Source: an uncultured Gammaproteobacteria bacterium | GTDB lineage: Bacteria; Pseudomonadota; Gammaproteobacteria; Arenicellales; JAANXG01 | Direction of reading: 5' to 3' | DNA length: 48,142 nucleotides | Assembly: GCA_947258785.1 (NCBI GenBank) | Contig: CAMYJT010000019.1 | Coordinates: forward strand, 1 to 48,142 | The notes under the pieces: model-generated | What the model was told of the DNA's origin: nothing | The model's input: only the letters and a program-made list of their open reading frames with translations | The model's database searches: none | Shown: one piece after another, positions 1 to 11,078 of the stretch | How positions within the stretch are numbered: position 1 is the first letter of the stretch | Layout of the letters: each line of letters starts with the position of its first letter | Made by a program: the position numbers and the translations under genes

Positions 1-187
1 CAACGGCGATTCCAGCCCTATCGTTACGGGTGTTGGAGGTTTTGTCTGCGGGTTACAGGCTTTATGCTTGGGGGACCGGAATCAGGTCTCAACGGGCACG
101 CGCTCCTTTTTTGCGTGTGCCACACGGAGATCGGATTCGCCGTTGCCGCCGGTGCGGTTTGAGGCGGGGAACTATCGAGTCAGCGTT

Positions 188-1825
188 ATGAGCAACAGAC
201 CGACCACAATGACGATACGCAAGCTGGCCGTGCTCGTCGTGATTTCTGTATCGCTGCTGATCGGCTTCTTGGGACTCGAGCGCCGTGAGGCCGGCGGATT
301 TCTGCGGGTCGACGGCGAAACGGTGCTTGATGGTGCAGGGCATCCCGTGGTGTTGAAAGGATTCAACGTCGCCTTCAAGGATTTCCAGGGTACGCTCGGC
401 GAGACCGACATACTGCGCATTGCGGGTACCGGCGCAAACGTGATCCGTTTGGTGCTCGACTACCGCCAATTAGAGTCCTCGCCCTTCGAACTCGATGAAG
501 CGGGCTTCTCACTTCTCGATGAAATTGTTGCCTGGTGCGAGAAGTACCGTGTGTATCTGATCCTCGACATGCACCTCGCCCCGGGGATACAGAACCCGCA
601 TGATTTCGTGGTCCATCGCGAACCTTCGTTCAGCTTCTGGTTGGACAGGACATACCGGGAACGCTTTTACGCCTTGTGGGCGGCCATTGCGGCGCGCTAT
701 GCGGACCGGACAATCATCGCAGGGTATGACCTCCTCAATGAGGGGGTAGCGCCGGATGCTGCGCAATACCTCGAGGTGATGAACGCCGCCGCGGCCGCGA
801 TCCGCCGGCACGACGCCCGTCATATGCTGGTCGTCGAAGAGGCGATTCTGCGCAATGGCGGCAAGCGGCTGGTGCCGATTAATGATACCAATACCCTGTA
901 CAGTATTCACTTCTTCTATCCGCCCCGATTCACGTTCTACACGACCACTAGGGAGCGGCCCATCACGCGCTATCCCGGAGCCATGGTGACCAGCGGAGAG
1001 GCGGTCGGCGTCGCGAAATCGGAGCGCGTGGCGGGCAGCGGCGGGTGGACGCGTTTGGCATTCAAGGCAACGGCGCCCGATAGTGCTGGGATACTGCGGG
1101 TTGTCATTTCTTCGGATGAATCGAAGGGCTCCGTGTGGTTCGATGACATCGGCCTCGAGGTCGATGGACGCAGTGTAGAGTTGCCCGCGCCCCTGGTGTC
1201 CAACAACTCCTTTGAAATCGAATACCCTGGTATCAGCTGGGAGGCCCGCGGACCCTGCGGCACCGTGACCGATGCCGACGCCAGAAGCGGTCGGCGCTCG
1301 ATGGTTTTTTCGGGTTGTCTAAACCGGGCGTCCGTCGTCAGCAGTCCCATCGTGGTTCAACGCAGCGCGTACACGGTTTCTGCCTGGATCAAAACCGCTG
1401 ACGCTGGCGGGGACAGTCGTCTCGCGATCTCCTGGCACCGGCGCAAGACCCTGGGCTGGGTTAACAAGCGGAGACTCCGGGACAGAATGGACTACGCCCT
1501 GCGATTCAAGAACTGGTACGGTGTGCCCCTGTATGTCGGGGAATTCACTGCCCACGCGAATCCATCCGCGGACAGCGCCAACAACTACCTGAATGACGTC
1601 CTCGATATCATGGAAACTGCGGGGCTGCACTGGAGCTATTGGACGTATTACTCCGAATATCCCGGTATCGGGATCTACACAGGGCGTCGCCCGTTTCAGG
1701 CCCGGCCCGACAGCCTGGCGGTGATCGAGCGCTACCTGCGGAGGCGCGTGGATAGCGGGGTGGTTCAGTCCGGCGCCGGTTCGAGCCGGGCAAGCACTCC
1801 GTCGCTCGCGTCGGTCAGCAGGTAG
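188..1825 (+). CDS. GH5-like glycoside hydrolase with inserted beta-rich module
   Basis: Predicted retaining endo-glycosidase (cellulase-like clan), anchored to the inner membrane and facing the periplasm. From the ATG at 188 it has 545 residues with a membrane segment near residues 12-30. Family hallmarks are visible: an LLNEG motif with the likely acid/base Glu185, a His near 241 in YSIHFF, a VGEF motif with the likely nucleophile Glu452, and an aromatic WSYW loop near 482-485. Between about residues 258 and 425 lies a beta-strand-rich insert resembling a carbohydrate-binding jelly roll (FDDIGLEV is a typical core motif), so the TIM barrel is split. The open frame continues upstream to a TTG at 68, but the ATG just before the hydrophobic segment is the better start. 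The 3' end overlaps the convergent sugar dehydrogenase gene by 61 bp. Substrate unknown. Confidence 0.8.
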   Translation: MSNRPTTMTIRKLAVLVVISVSLLIGFLGLERREAGGFLRVDGETVLDGAGHPVVLKGFNVAFKDFQGTLGETDILRIAGTGANVIRLVLDYRQLESSPFELDEAGFSLLDEIVAWCEKYRVYLILDMHLAPGIQNPHDFVVHREPSFSFWLDRTYRERFYALWAAIAARYADRTIIAGYDLLNEGVAPDAAQYLEVMNAAAAAIRRHDARHMLVVEEAILRNGGKRLVPINDTNTLYSIHFFYPPRFTFYTTTRERPITRYPGAMVTSGEAVGVAKSERVAGSGGWTRLAFKATAPDSAGILRVVISSDESKGSVWFDDIGLEVDGRSVELPAPLVSNNSFEIEYPGISWEARGPCGTVTDADARSGRRSMVFSGCLNRASVVSSPIVVQRSAYTVSAWIKTADAGGDSRLAISWHRRKTLGWVNKRRLRDRMDYALRFKNWYGVPLYVGEFTAHANPSADSANNYLNDVLDIMETAGLHWSYWTYYSEYPGIGIYTGRRPFQARPDSLAVIERYLRRRVDSGVVQSGAGSSRASTPSLASVSR

Positions 1826-2904
1826 AGATATCCATCGGGACCGCTGCGCACGTCGCGAATTCGTCCCAAAGTGTTGGCGAGCATGCGCTCTTCACTGACA
1901 ACGCGCTCACCGCGTATCTCCAGCCGCACCAACAATTGGTCTTTGAGCGCGCCGACAAACAGATTGCCGTGCCATCGGGGAAACCGCTTGCCGTCGTAAA
2001 ACGTCATCCCCGACGGGGCAATGGACGGCACCCAATAATACACCGGCTGCGCCATGCCCGGCTTTGCAGTGCCTTCGCCGATCCGGGTGCCCAGACCGTA
2101 GTTGCGGCCATAGGTAATCACCGGCCATCCATAATTGGTGCCGGCGCGCAGGATGTTCACCTCGTCACCGCCCTGGGGACCGTGCTCGTGCGCCCAGATC
2201 TGGTTCGTACCGGGCTGTAGGGCGATGCCCTGGACGTTTCGGTTGCCGTAAGTGTAGATCTCAGGCCTGACCGTCGTCCGGTTCACGAACGGGTTATCAT
2301 CGGGAACGCGGCCGTCGTCGCGCAGCCGGATAATCGACCCCGCGTGATCGGCGAGGTCTTGCGCACGGCGGCGGTTGCCCCGATCGCCCAGAGTGATGTA
2401 GAGCGAGCCCCGCGGGTCGAACAGTAACCGTGACCCGAAATGACGCCCACCGCTTGATTTGGGCAAGGCTCGAAAGATCACCTCGACGTCAGAGAGCCGA
2501 TGTCCATGCAGCCTGCCGCGTACGACCTCGGTCCCCAAGCCACCCGGCCCGGCGGCCACATACGACAGGTAAACGAACTTGTTGCTGGTGAACTCGGGAT
2601 GCAGAACGACGTCGAGCAGACCACCTTGACCCGTGGCGCTGATCTTGGGCACTCCGCTGACGGGTCGAGGGTCGAGCCGATTGTTTTCGATCATCCGCAG
2701 CCGGCCGGTGCGTTCCGTCACCAACATGCGCTTGTCCGGCAGGAAAGCCAGTCCCCATGGATGTTCCAGCCCGTCGGTGATGACCACGACTTTGAGCCGA
2801 TGTCGTTCCGTGCCGATCACCTTGCCGGCCGCGGCTGCAGTGTATTCGGATTGCACGCTGAGCAGCAATAGCATCAGGCAACTCAGCAGAAACTTGTTAC
2901 ACAT
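1765..2904 (-). CDS. PQQ-dependent sugar dehydrogenase (soluble aldose dehydrogenase family)
   Basis: Predicted secreted or periplasmic quinoprotein oxidising aldose sugars, of the soluble glucose/aldose sugar dehydrogenase family (Asd/YliI type) with a six-bladed propeller. Motifs in order after a signal peptide (basic start, then a Leu-rich core ending AAAAG): LEHPWGLAFLPD, LLDVVLHPEF, GGRHFGSR with the likely catalytic His, LGDRGNRR, YGNRNVQG, and HEHGPQGGDEVN, which matches the PQQ-contact loop. Length is about 379 residues from the chosen ATG, normal for the family. The frame could extend to 3027, but the ATG at 2904 precedes the signal peptide directly. No clear Shine-Dalgarno sequence is visible. 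No PQQ synthesis genes are in the window, so the cofactor must be made elsewhere or scavenged. Confidence 0.88.
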   Translation of the reverse strand: MCNKFLLSCLMLLLLSVQSEYTAAAAGKVIGTERHRLKVVVITDGLEHPWGLAFLPDKRMLVTERTGRLRMIENNRLDPRPVSGVPKISATGQGGLLDVVLHPEFTSNKFVYLSYVAAGPGGLGTEVVRGRLHGHRLSDVEVIFRALPKSSGGRHFGSRLLFDPRGSLYITLGDRGNRRRAQDLADHAGSIIRLRDDGRVPDDNPFVNRTTVRPEIYTYGNRNVQGIALQPGTNQIWAHEHGPQGGDEVNILRAGTNYGWPVITYGRNYGLGTRIGEGTAKPGMAQPVYYWVPSIAPSGMTFYDGKRFPRWHGNLFVGALKDQLLVRLEIRGERVVSEERMLANTLGRIRDVRSGPDGYLYLLTDASDGVLARLEPAPD

Positions 2905-3755
2905 GGATACGACCATCGAGGAGCGTGTCCAGGGATTCGGTGCTGCGACTTCTAAAGCGGTAGAGCAGTCCAACGCCCCGAAACTCCTCGTCAAATAGTT
3001 CGCCATGGTCCTCGAATGTGCGAACAACCGTTGTCACTCTCTCACTATGTTGCTACGGGCGGAATACTCGGACCGGCTCCTCGTCACGCCTGGTTGTTGG
3101 CACGATCTTGTTTCCTCCGCGAGATTCGTGTTTACGATGTTCCCTAGTGTCGAGGTAAATCACGTCATTCGATTCGCAGAACGGCTACACATACGCAGTC
3201 CGAGTGGTCTTGTCAACTGTGTGATCAATTCCGTCGGTCTGCGGAATTTGCCTGCCGGTTGGTGATGCAAAAGGCGTCTACGGATGAGGCCGCCCAGCGG
3301 CGACGTTGGTGTAGCCTGAACAGCCCGTTCACCGGTTTACACTGCCGTCGGCAATCTGTTGCAGACAATCGATAAACGGCCGCAGTGAGATAACAGAAGC
3401 AGCCGTTCAGCCTCGAACTGGGCGGCGTAATGCCAATGGGGTATCGACGGTGTGCCGAGGACCCCGCCCCCGGCAGAGCGCCCAAATTGGCACAGGGGGT
3501 GCCGCCGGGGTGGACATTCCCCTCGACCCAATGAAATTCTGGTGGAACATTCTGTATAATCCACCGACATGGCCCGGCAGAGGCATGCCATCCCGGGGCA
3601 TAGGTGGCCCCACTGCTGGCGGCAAGTGGGGCGCTTTGTCAGTAACGGGTAATCGACACTCCCATGTGAATCAGTGCGGTCGACATCGTCTTATCAACGA
3701 CTAGAGACTCTTAAATAATAAAGAGGCCTTTCAAGACTAACTTTGAGGATGAAAA
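2905..3755. other. Long intergenic region without a supportable gene
   Basis: About 850 bp with only short unconvincing frames on both strands. Visible structure: GGTGGA and TCCACC arms (3541-3546 and 3561-3566) around a TATAAT hexamer at 3555-3560, a GGCAC/GTGCC inverted repeat at 3489-3502, and a CTCTT/AAGAG inverted repeat at 3708-3725 in the leader of the HU-family gene. Any of these may belong to promoters or operators, but none has a good matching -35 element. Confidence 0.4.
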
Positions 3756-4049
3756 ATGAACAAATCTGAGATGGCTGAAAAACTCGCCAAGCAGTGCGAC
3801 CTGTCCCAGGCAAAGGCTCAGGAGGTCGTGAGTTGCATCTTTGACACGAAGCCCGGGCGCGGAATCATCGCCGTCGAGCTGGATGCCGGCCGTAAGGTAC
3901 AGATTGCTGGTTTTGGAACGTTCGGCACCAAGAATCGTTCCGCCCGCGAGGGGCGTAATCCAGCGACTGGCGCAACGATTACCATAGCGGCCAAGACATA
4001 CCCGTTCTTCAAAGCAGGCAAGGGGCTCAAAGATCGGGTCGAAACGTAG
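3756..4049 (+). CDS. HU/IHF-family DNA-binding protein
   Basis: Small basic nucleoid protein of 97 residues, the usual length for HU/IHF subunits. It starts with the standard helix-turn-helix dimerisation body (MNKSEMAEKLAK), followed by the saddle motif QIAGFGTFGTKNRSAR and the beta-arm motif GRNPATGATITI, and ends FKAGKGLKDRV. The arm Pro that intercalates DNA is present in RNPATG. The start ATG is preceded by GAGG about 9 nt upstream. It stands alone between two long intergenic stretches and is followed by a good terminator hairpin, so it is probably monocistronic. Whether it is HU-alpha/beta-like or a divergent extra copy cannot be told; residues 30-41 (DTKPGRGIIAVE) differ from typical HU. 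Confidence 0.93.
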   Translation: MNKSEMAEKLAKQCDLSQAKAQEVVSCIFDTKPGRGIIAVELDAGRKVQIAGFGTFGTKNRSAREGRNPATGATITIAAKTYPFFKAGKGLKDRVET

Positions 4050-4100
4050 AGTAGGGACGCTACCTGATACGGCGAGCGGGCGCCGCATCGGGAAACACCG

Positions 4101-4122
4101 CCCGAGGGCCGTCCTCGGGTTT
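4101..4122 (+). terminator. Rho-independent terminator after the HU-family gene
   Basis: Perfect 7-bp stem CCCGAGG / CCTCGGG (4101-4107 and 4113-4119) with a 5-nt loop, followed by TTT. It lies 52 bp past the HU-family stop codon. The T tract is short, so some readthrough is possible. Confidence 0.65.
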
Positions 4123-4359
4123 AATCTGAATGCACGGTGCAGCGCGGGTCGCACGACGGACGGTCAAACCGTAACCGTGTCGTAGCAAGACTCACCGAGC
4201 ATTGACTTTCTGGCGAGCGGAAGTCCGCGTGGTCGGGCGGGTTCATTATCGACAATCCTGAAGTTGCTCATCGGTGGCATCCATGGCATGGCCGTTCGGT
4301 GTCCATCCCTGTAACGCTGGTCAAGGGGGGCAGTCTGGGCGAGTATTGAGGCCGGTGTA
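4123..4359. other. Intergenic gap, nothing recognised
   Basis: Convergent gap between the HU-family terminator and the end of valS. No gene, RNA or repeat could be supported here. Confidence 0.5.
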
Positions 4360-7167
<2,808 letters not shown>

Positions 7168-7182
7168 TACTGTACCAATCGA

Positions 7183-7215
7183 TGGCCACGGTGGCCGTGG
7201 TGGGAGCCACGGCGG
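7183..7215. repeat. Inverted repeats in the valS leader
   Basis: In the gap upstream of valS there is a CCACGG / CCGTGG inverted repeat with a 3-bp spacer (about 7185-7199), followed by another GTGG...CCAC element. The hairpin could form in the valS leader RNA, but there is no T tract and no T-box signature, so its role is open. Confidence 0.3.
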
Positions 7216-7290
7216 GCGGGACCGGATTATACGCGAGGCGGGGGTGCGGCGCTTGCGTTTGGTACAGAATGCTTGGCTAACGGGTGCCGG

Positions 7291-7875
7291 TCAGTCGAGC
7301 GGGGGCGATGCTTCGTCGTCCTGATTCACAGACTCGTTCGACGACAGATGATCCACCAGGATCGCCTCCGCGCGGATCGACCACTCCCGCAGTGACTGCT
7401 CTACGGCACTGCGCAGTTCCATAATCAGCTCCGCATCCAGGACTGGACCGGCGGCGCCAAATCGCGTCGACACGGTCTCGATAATCTCGCCTGCCACGTT
7501 GGCAACGCCGGGTGAGACGGGTGGTGGATCGCGCGGCTCGTCAACGGTTGCGGACGGTATGAACCGTCTCGGGATTGGCATGTAAACGACATTGGTCAAC
7601 ACCGGCAGCGAATCGTCGACCGGTTGCGGTTCGGTGTGGACGGCGCCCAGGTTCGTCTCGGTATCGGGGGGTGTCCGATCGATAGTGGGAGAATCCGAGC
7701 CAGGGGCGCGGTCGTCTGTATGCTCACCGCCAGTCGTGCTGGTCTCGAGGGCATCAGGCGGTGCCTCCGCGGCGGCCTGCTCGTCCGGATTGTCGATCAG
7801 GTCCTCCAACGATCTGAGCGTCTGGCTCAAAACGGTTTTGTCCTGTTCCGGTTGCTTTTTACGGCGGAAGAACAT
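7291..7875 (-). CDS. Hypothetical protein between holC and valS
   Basis: A 194-residue soluble protein. The N terminus is basic (MFFRRKKQPEQ) and is followed by an acidic, low-complexity Pro/Thr/Asp-rich linker (about 30-85). A short conserved-looking stretch (VLTNVVYMPIPRR, about 92-105) follows, and the last third is helical (about 135-180, LIMELRSAVEQSLREW). No signal peptide, membrane segment or catalytic motif. It starts 6 bp after holC, so it is almost certainly co-transcribed and probably translationally coupled with it. I do not recognise a family. The operon position is the only hint, and it does not by itself imply a replication role. Confidence 0.7.
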   Translation of the reverse strand: MFFRRKKQPEQDKTVLSQTLRSLEDLIDNPDEQAAAEAPPDALETSTTGGEHTDDRAPGSDSPTIDRTPPDTETNLGAVHTEPQPVDDSLPVLTNVVYMPIPRRFIPSATVDEPRDPPPVSPGVANVAGEIIETVSTRFGAAGPVLDAELIMELRSAVEQSLREWSIRAEAILVDHLSSNESVNQDDEASPPLD

Positions 7876-7881
7876 GGCTAT

Positions 7882-8322
7882 TCACACATCGACGTCATGG
7901 CTTTGCAGTTGATAGCCGCGTTTACGGTAATCACTATACCGCAAACGCGCCAGTTTTTTGTCGTCTAGGTCATTATCCACCAACTCCGCCACTCGCTCGA
8001 AGCGATCCGCGCACTCCGGGATCTGATCGAGCAGCGAGATGAGCACTTGGACCGGGGTCGGGTCGGGCGGCGCCTGTTGTCCGATCCTGATGGGTGCCTC
8101 AGTCTGGCCGGGCTGGCCGCCCGTCTCGCGGCGATGCGGGACAAAACTGCTCTGGTCAAACGTCCACAGCATCTCGTCGAGCTGCCTGGCCTGGTCCTCG
8201 TCGGCCGTCTGAATGTACGCAGAGCCTCCCAGCTGGTAGATCTTCTGTGCCAAGCGACAGGCGAAGCGAAGCTTACCGTCCGGAATGCTGGCGCTTAGGA
8301 CGTAGAAATCGACCCGGGGCAT
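7882..8322 (-). CDS. holC: DNA polymerase III chi subunit
   Basis: Chi subunit of the clamp-loader complex, which with psi links the replisome to single-strand-binding protein. The 146 residues match the family: PRVDFYVL start, ACRLAQKIYQLGGSAYI helix, LDEMLWTFDQSSFVPH motif, and the C-terminal half with LISLLDQIPECADRFERVAELV. The middle (about residues 65-90) has a slightly longer linker (GGQPGQTEAPIRIGQQ) than E. coli chi. It lies 24 bp downstream of pepA and 6 bp upstream of the next gene, which is the conserved gammaproteobacterial pepA-holC-valS order. Confidence 0.95.
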   Translation of the reverse strand: MPRVDFYVLSASIPDGKLRFACRLAQKIYQLGGSAYIQTADEDQARQLDEMLWTFDQSSFVPHRRETGGQPGQTEAPIRIGQQAPPDPTPVQVLISLLDQIPECADRFERVAELVDNDLDDKKLARLRYSDYRKRGYQLQSHDVDV

Positions 8323-8346
8323 CGCGTCAAATCGGATGGCTGAGGA

Positions 8347-9831
8347 TTACTCGCACTCACCGATTAAAAATTGGGTGAGCAACGGGACCACGCGGCCGGT
8401 CGCGCCCTTCTCCTTGCCTTCCATCCAGGCGGTACCGGCAATATCGAGGTGCGCCCAACGGAAATCCTCGCAAAACCGGGCCAGGAAACAACCCGCGGTG
8501 ATGGCGCCGGCATAGCGTCCACCGATATTCGCCATGTCTGCAAAATTACTGTCCAGCAGAGGCTGGTAGTCTTCCCAAAGCGGCAGTGGCCAGGCCCGGT
8601 CGAGACTGATCTCGCCCGCCTCCAGCACATCCTCGATCAAGGTTTGATCATTGCCCATCAGTCCGCTGGCGTACTTGCCCAGCGCGACGACACAGGCCCC
8701 GGTGAGCGTGGCGATGTCAATCACTGCGGCGGGCTTGAAACGCATCGTGTAAGTCAGGGCATCGCAGAGGATGAGACGGCCCTCCGCATCGGTATTGAGA
8801 ATTTCGATCGTCTGTCCCGACATACTGGTCACGACATCACCGGGTTTGTTGGCAGCGCCATCTGGCAGGTTTTCCGAGCTGGGGATGACGCCCACCACAT
8901 TGATCGGCAGCTTCATCTCGGCGACGGCCACCAGCGTTCCCAGTACGCTAGCGGCGCCGCACATGTCGTATTTCATTTCGTCCATTTGAGCGGCGGGCTT
9001 GATCGATATGCCGCCGGCATCAAAGGTGAGTCCCTTGCCCACCAGCGCAATCGGCGCAGTCCCTCGGTCGCCGCCTGTGTATCGGACGACGATGAGTTTG
9101 GCCGGTTCCACGCTGCCCCGGGACACCGAGAGCAGCGCGCCCATGCCGAGCTTGCGCATGCGGTCTTCAGCAATAACAGTAGTATTAACGGGATATTTGT
9201 TTTGCAGCGCTTTGGCCTGGTTGGCCAGATACGTCGGTGTGCAGATATTGCCGGGGAGATTGGCCAGGTCTTTCGCCAGCGCCTTGCCGGTGGAAATGGC
9301 TTCGCCCTGCACAATCCCACGCCGCAGCTCAGGCCGCTGATTCGGCAGGCGGACGAACAGTTCGATGGTGTTCAACTTGACCGGGACCGGGTCGGCGGAC
9401 TTCAACCGATTGAATCGATACACCGCATCAGCCACCGATTCCACGGTATGGCGGGCTTTGAGTTCCGGGCTCATCCCGGGCACGTCAATGTCATGGAGGC
9501 CGAACAGGGCGTCGCGGCAACCGATTTGGACAAGCCGCGTGGCGGCGGCGAAATTGATCTTGCGATACACCGACGGTTTCAATTTCTTCTCGGGGCCGAG
9601 GCCAACGACCAGCAGCCGGCGGGAGGTCATGTTGGGCACCGAGTGCAACAGGGCGGTTTGGGAGTCTTTGCCGTCCATCTCACCGGCATCGAGCAGGGTG
9701 CTAATTGCGCCTTCGGTGATCTGATCAACCAGTCTTGCGGTCCCGGTTAGCTTTCCGCCTTCGAACATTCCTACGACCAGGCACTGTGTAAGCTGGCGTT
9801 CGATTTCTCCAACCTGAATCGAAAATTGCAC
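8347..9831 (-). CDS. pepA: Leucyl aminopeptidase (M17 family)
   Basis: Cytosolic hexameric M17 metallo-aminopeptidase that removes N-terminal residues. In E. coli PepA also binds DNA (cer recombination, carAB control). The catalytic domain has VGKGLTFDAGGISIKP with metal-binding Lys and Asp, the MKYDMCGAA motif, and the family signature NTDAEGRL around residues 346-353. Start choice: the GTG at 9831 aligns exactly with the start of E. coli PepA (VQFSIQVG against MEFSVKSG) and has GGAGAG a few bases upstream, so it is preferred over the in-frame ATG at 9843. The gene leads the pepA-holC-valS block and is divergent from lptF, with about 150 bp between them. Confidence 0.96.
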   Translation of the reverse strand: MQFSIQVGEIERQLTQCLVVGMFEGGKLTGTARLVDQITEGAISTLLDAGEMDGKDSQTALLHSVPNMTSRRLLVVGLGPEKKLKPSVYRKINFAAATRLVQIGCRDALFGLHDIDVPGMSPELKARHTVESVADAVYRFNRLKSADPVPVKLNTIELFVRLPNQRPELRRGIVQGEAISTGKALAKDLANLPGNICTPTYLANQAKALQNKYPVNTTVIAEDRMRKLGMGALLSVSRGSVEPAKLIVVRYTGGDRGTAPIALVGKGLTFDAGGISIKPAAQMDEMKYDMCGAASVLGTLVAVAEMKLPINVVGVIPSSENLPDGAANKPGDVVTSMSGQTIEILNTDAEGRLILCDALTYTMRFKPAAVIDIATLTGACVVALGKYASGLMGNDQTLIEDVLEAGEISLDRAWPLPLWEDYQPLLDSNFADMANIGGRYAGAITAGCFLARFCEDFRWAHLDIAGTAWMEGKEKGATGRVVPLLTQFLIGECE

Positions 9832-9843
9832 GTGTCTCTCCAT

Positions 9844-9980
9844 GGGATTTATGTTAAACGTTAACGGACAATATGCGATGCCCGTCCGTAAACCATGAAC
9901 GGTCCGTGCATTTTACGTTGCGACGGGTGTGGCGCGCCATCGAAAATACACTGTTCTTGGTTTGACCCGGTTGTCATCCA
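9844..9980. promoter_or_regulatory. Divergent promoter region between pepA and lptF
   Basis: This 137-bp gap must hold the promoters for both divergent operons. A GTTAA-ACG-TTAAC inverted repeat sits at 9853-9865, close to the pepA start, and could be an operator. No confident -35/-10 pair could be assigned. Confidence 0.4.
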
Positions 9981-11078
9981 GTGATTATTAATCGTGCTTT
10001 GATCCGCGAGGTGCTGCACATGAGCGGCGCCGTTACCCTCGTCATTCTGACTATCTTCCTCGTCGTTCGGATGCTTGGGTTTCTTCGCGATGCGGCACAG
10101 GGAGACATCCCCGTGGAGAGTGTGCTGGTGCTTGTCGCCTTGAAGCTGGTGAGTTACCTCGATGTTATTTTGCCGCTGATGCTGTACATCGCCATATTGA
10201 TGGTGTTGGGGCGATGGCACAGGGACAACGAGATTACCGTCCTGTCCGCCTGTGGAATTGGTTTGACCGGCTTCGTTCGACCGGTGGCGGTCCTGGTCCT
10301 GATCATCGGAGGAATCGTCGCCTTATTCTCTTTCTACTTGACCCCACTGTCGGTGTCAGCCGGGTTCAAGATTGAGCAGCAGTACCGGAATCGCAATGAG
10401 GTGTCGGGAATTATCCCGGGCGTTTTCGTAGAGACCAAGAAGGGCCGGGGTGTTTATTTCGTCGAGCGTTTCGATCGCGATGCCAGTCGCTATGAAAATG
10501 TATTCGTTTACAAATCGTCATTCGGCAAGGAGGGCGTAGTGGTCTCGAAATACGCATACCAGCGCACCGACGAGTTGACCGGTGACGATTTTTTGGTGCT
10601 GCAGAACGGAACACGCTATGAGGGCAATCCCGGCGCGCCGGATTACCGTATTATTGATTATGAGAGCTATGCGTTGCGCATCGAGCCCCGGAATCGTATT
10701 CCGACGACCGTTCCAATCAAGGGCCGCTCGACTCCATTGGTTTACAACTCCGATCATCCACAAATGATCGGTGAGTGGCACTGGCGGATTGCCAAGGTAG
10801 TCGTGATCCCCATCCTCGCGTTGTTCGCGTTGAGCTTGAGTTATGTGAGTCCCCGCCAGGGCCGGGTGACCAACATGTTGTTCGCATTCCTGATCTATTT
10901 CATCTACACCAATCTTCTGGGATTCTCGGTGGCGCTGCTCAAGAAAGGCCGCCTCGATGGCGAGGTCGGACTCTGGTCGGTACATGGTGTTTTTCTGGTT
11001 ATCGCTTTGTATTTCTTCTATCGGCGTTCCCGTAATCTGTCGCTCGTTCCCCGTTTAGGGCTGCGGTTTGGTGCTTAA
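9981..11078 (+). CDS. lptF: LPS export ABC transporter permease LptF
   Basis: Inner-membrane permease of the LptB2FG complex, which extracts lipopolysaccharide and drives it across the periplasmic bridge. The 365 residues show the family plan: two or three N-terminal membrane helices (about 12-115, with the coupling region EITVLSACGIG), a large periplasmic beta-jellyroll (about 125-265), then three C-terminal helices (about 275-350). The GTG start at 9981 places MIINRALIREVL in line with E. coli LptF. Its stop codon overlaps the lptG start by one base, so the pair is translationally coupled. The coding sequence is intact and of usual length. Confidence 0.96.
   Translation: MIINRALIREVLHMSGAVTLVILTIFLVVRMLGFLRDAAQGDIPVESVLVLVALKLVSYLDVILPLMLYIAILMVLGRWHRDNEITVLSACGIGLTGFVRPVAVLVLIIGGIVALFSFYLTPLSVSAGFKIEQQYRNRNEVSGIIPGVFVETKKGRGVYFVERFDRDASRYENVFVYKSSFGKEGVVVSKYAYQRTDELTGDDFLVLQNGTRYEGNPGAPDYRIIDYESYALRIEPRNRIPTTVPIKGRSTPLVYNSDHPQMIGEWHWRIAKVVVIPILALFALSLSYVSPRQGRVTNMLFAFLIYFIYTNLLGFSVALLKKGRLDGEVGLWSVHGVFLVIALYFFYRRSRNLSLVPRLGLRFGA

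Noticed and set aside
3487..3503. Sigma-54-like sequence TTGGCACAGGGGGTGCC
   Set aside because: GG and GC are correctly spaced, but the -12 element is GTGCC in place of TTGCW and the whole is a palindrome, so a chance match is more likely.
3450..3704. 84-codon frame upstream of the HU-family gene
   Set aside because: Low-complexity Gly/Pro/Arg translation from GC-rich DNA, no ribosome site, competing frames on the other strand.
8371..9750. 459-codon open frame on the plus strand opposite pepA
   Set aside because: It is the exact antisense of a well-conserved M17 peptidase, has no ribosome site, and its translation resembles no family.
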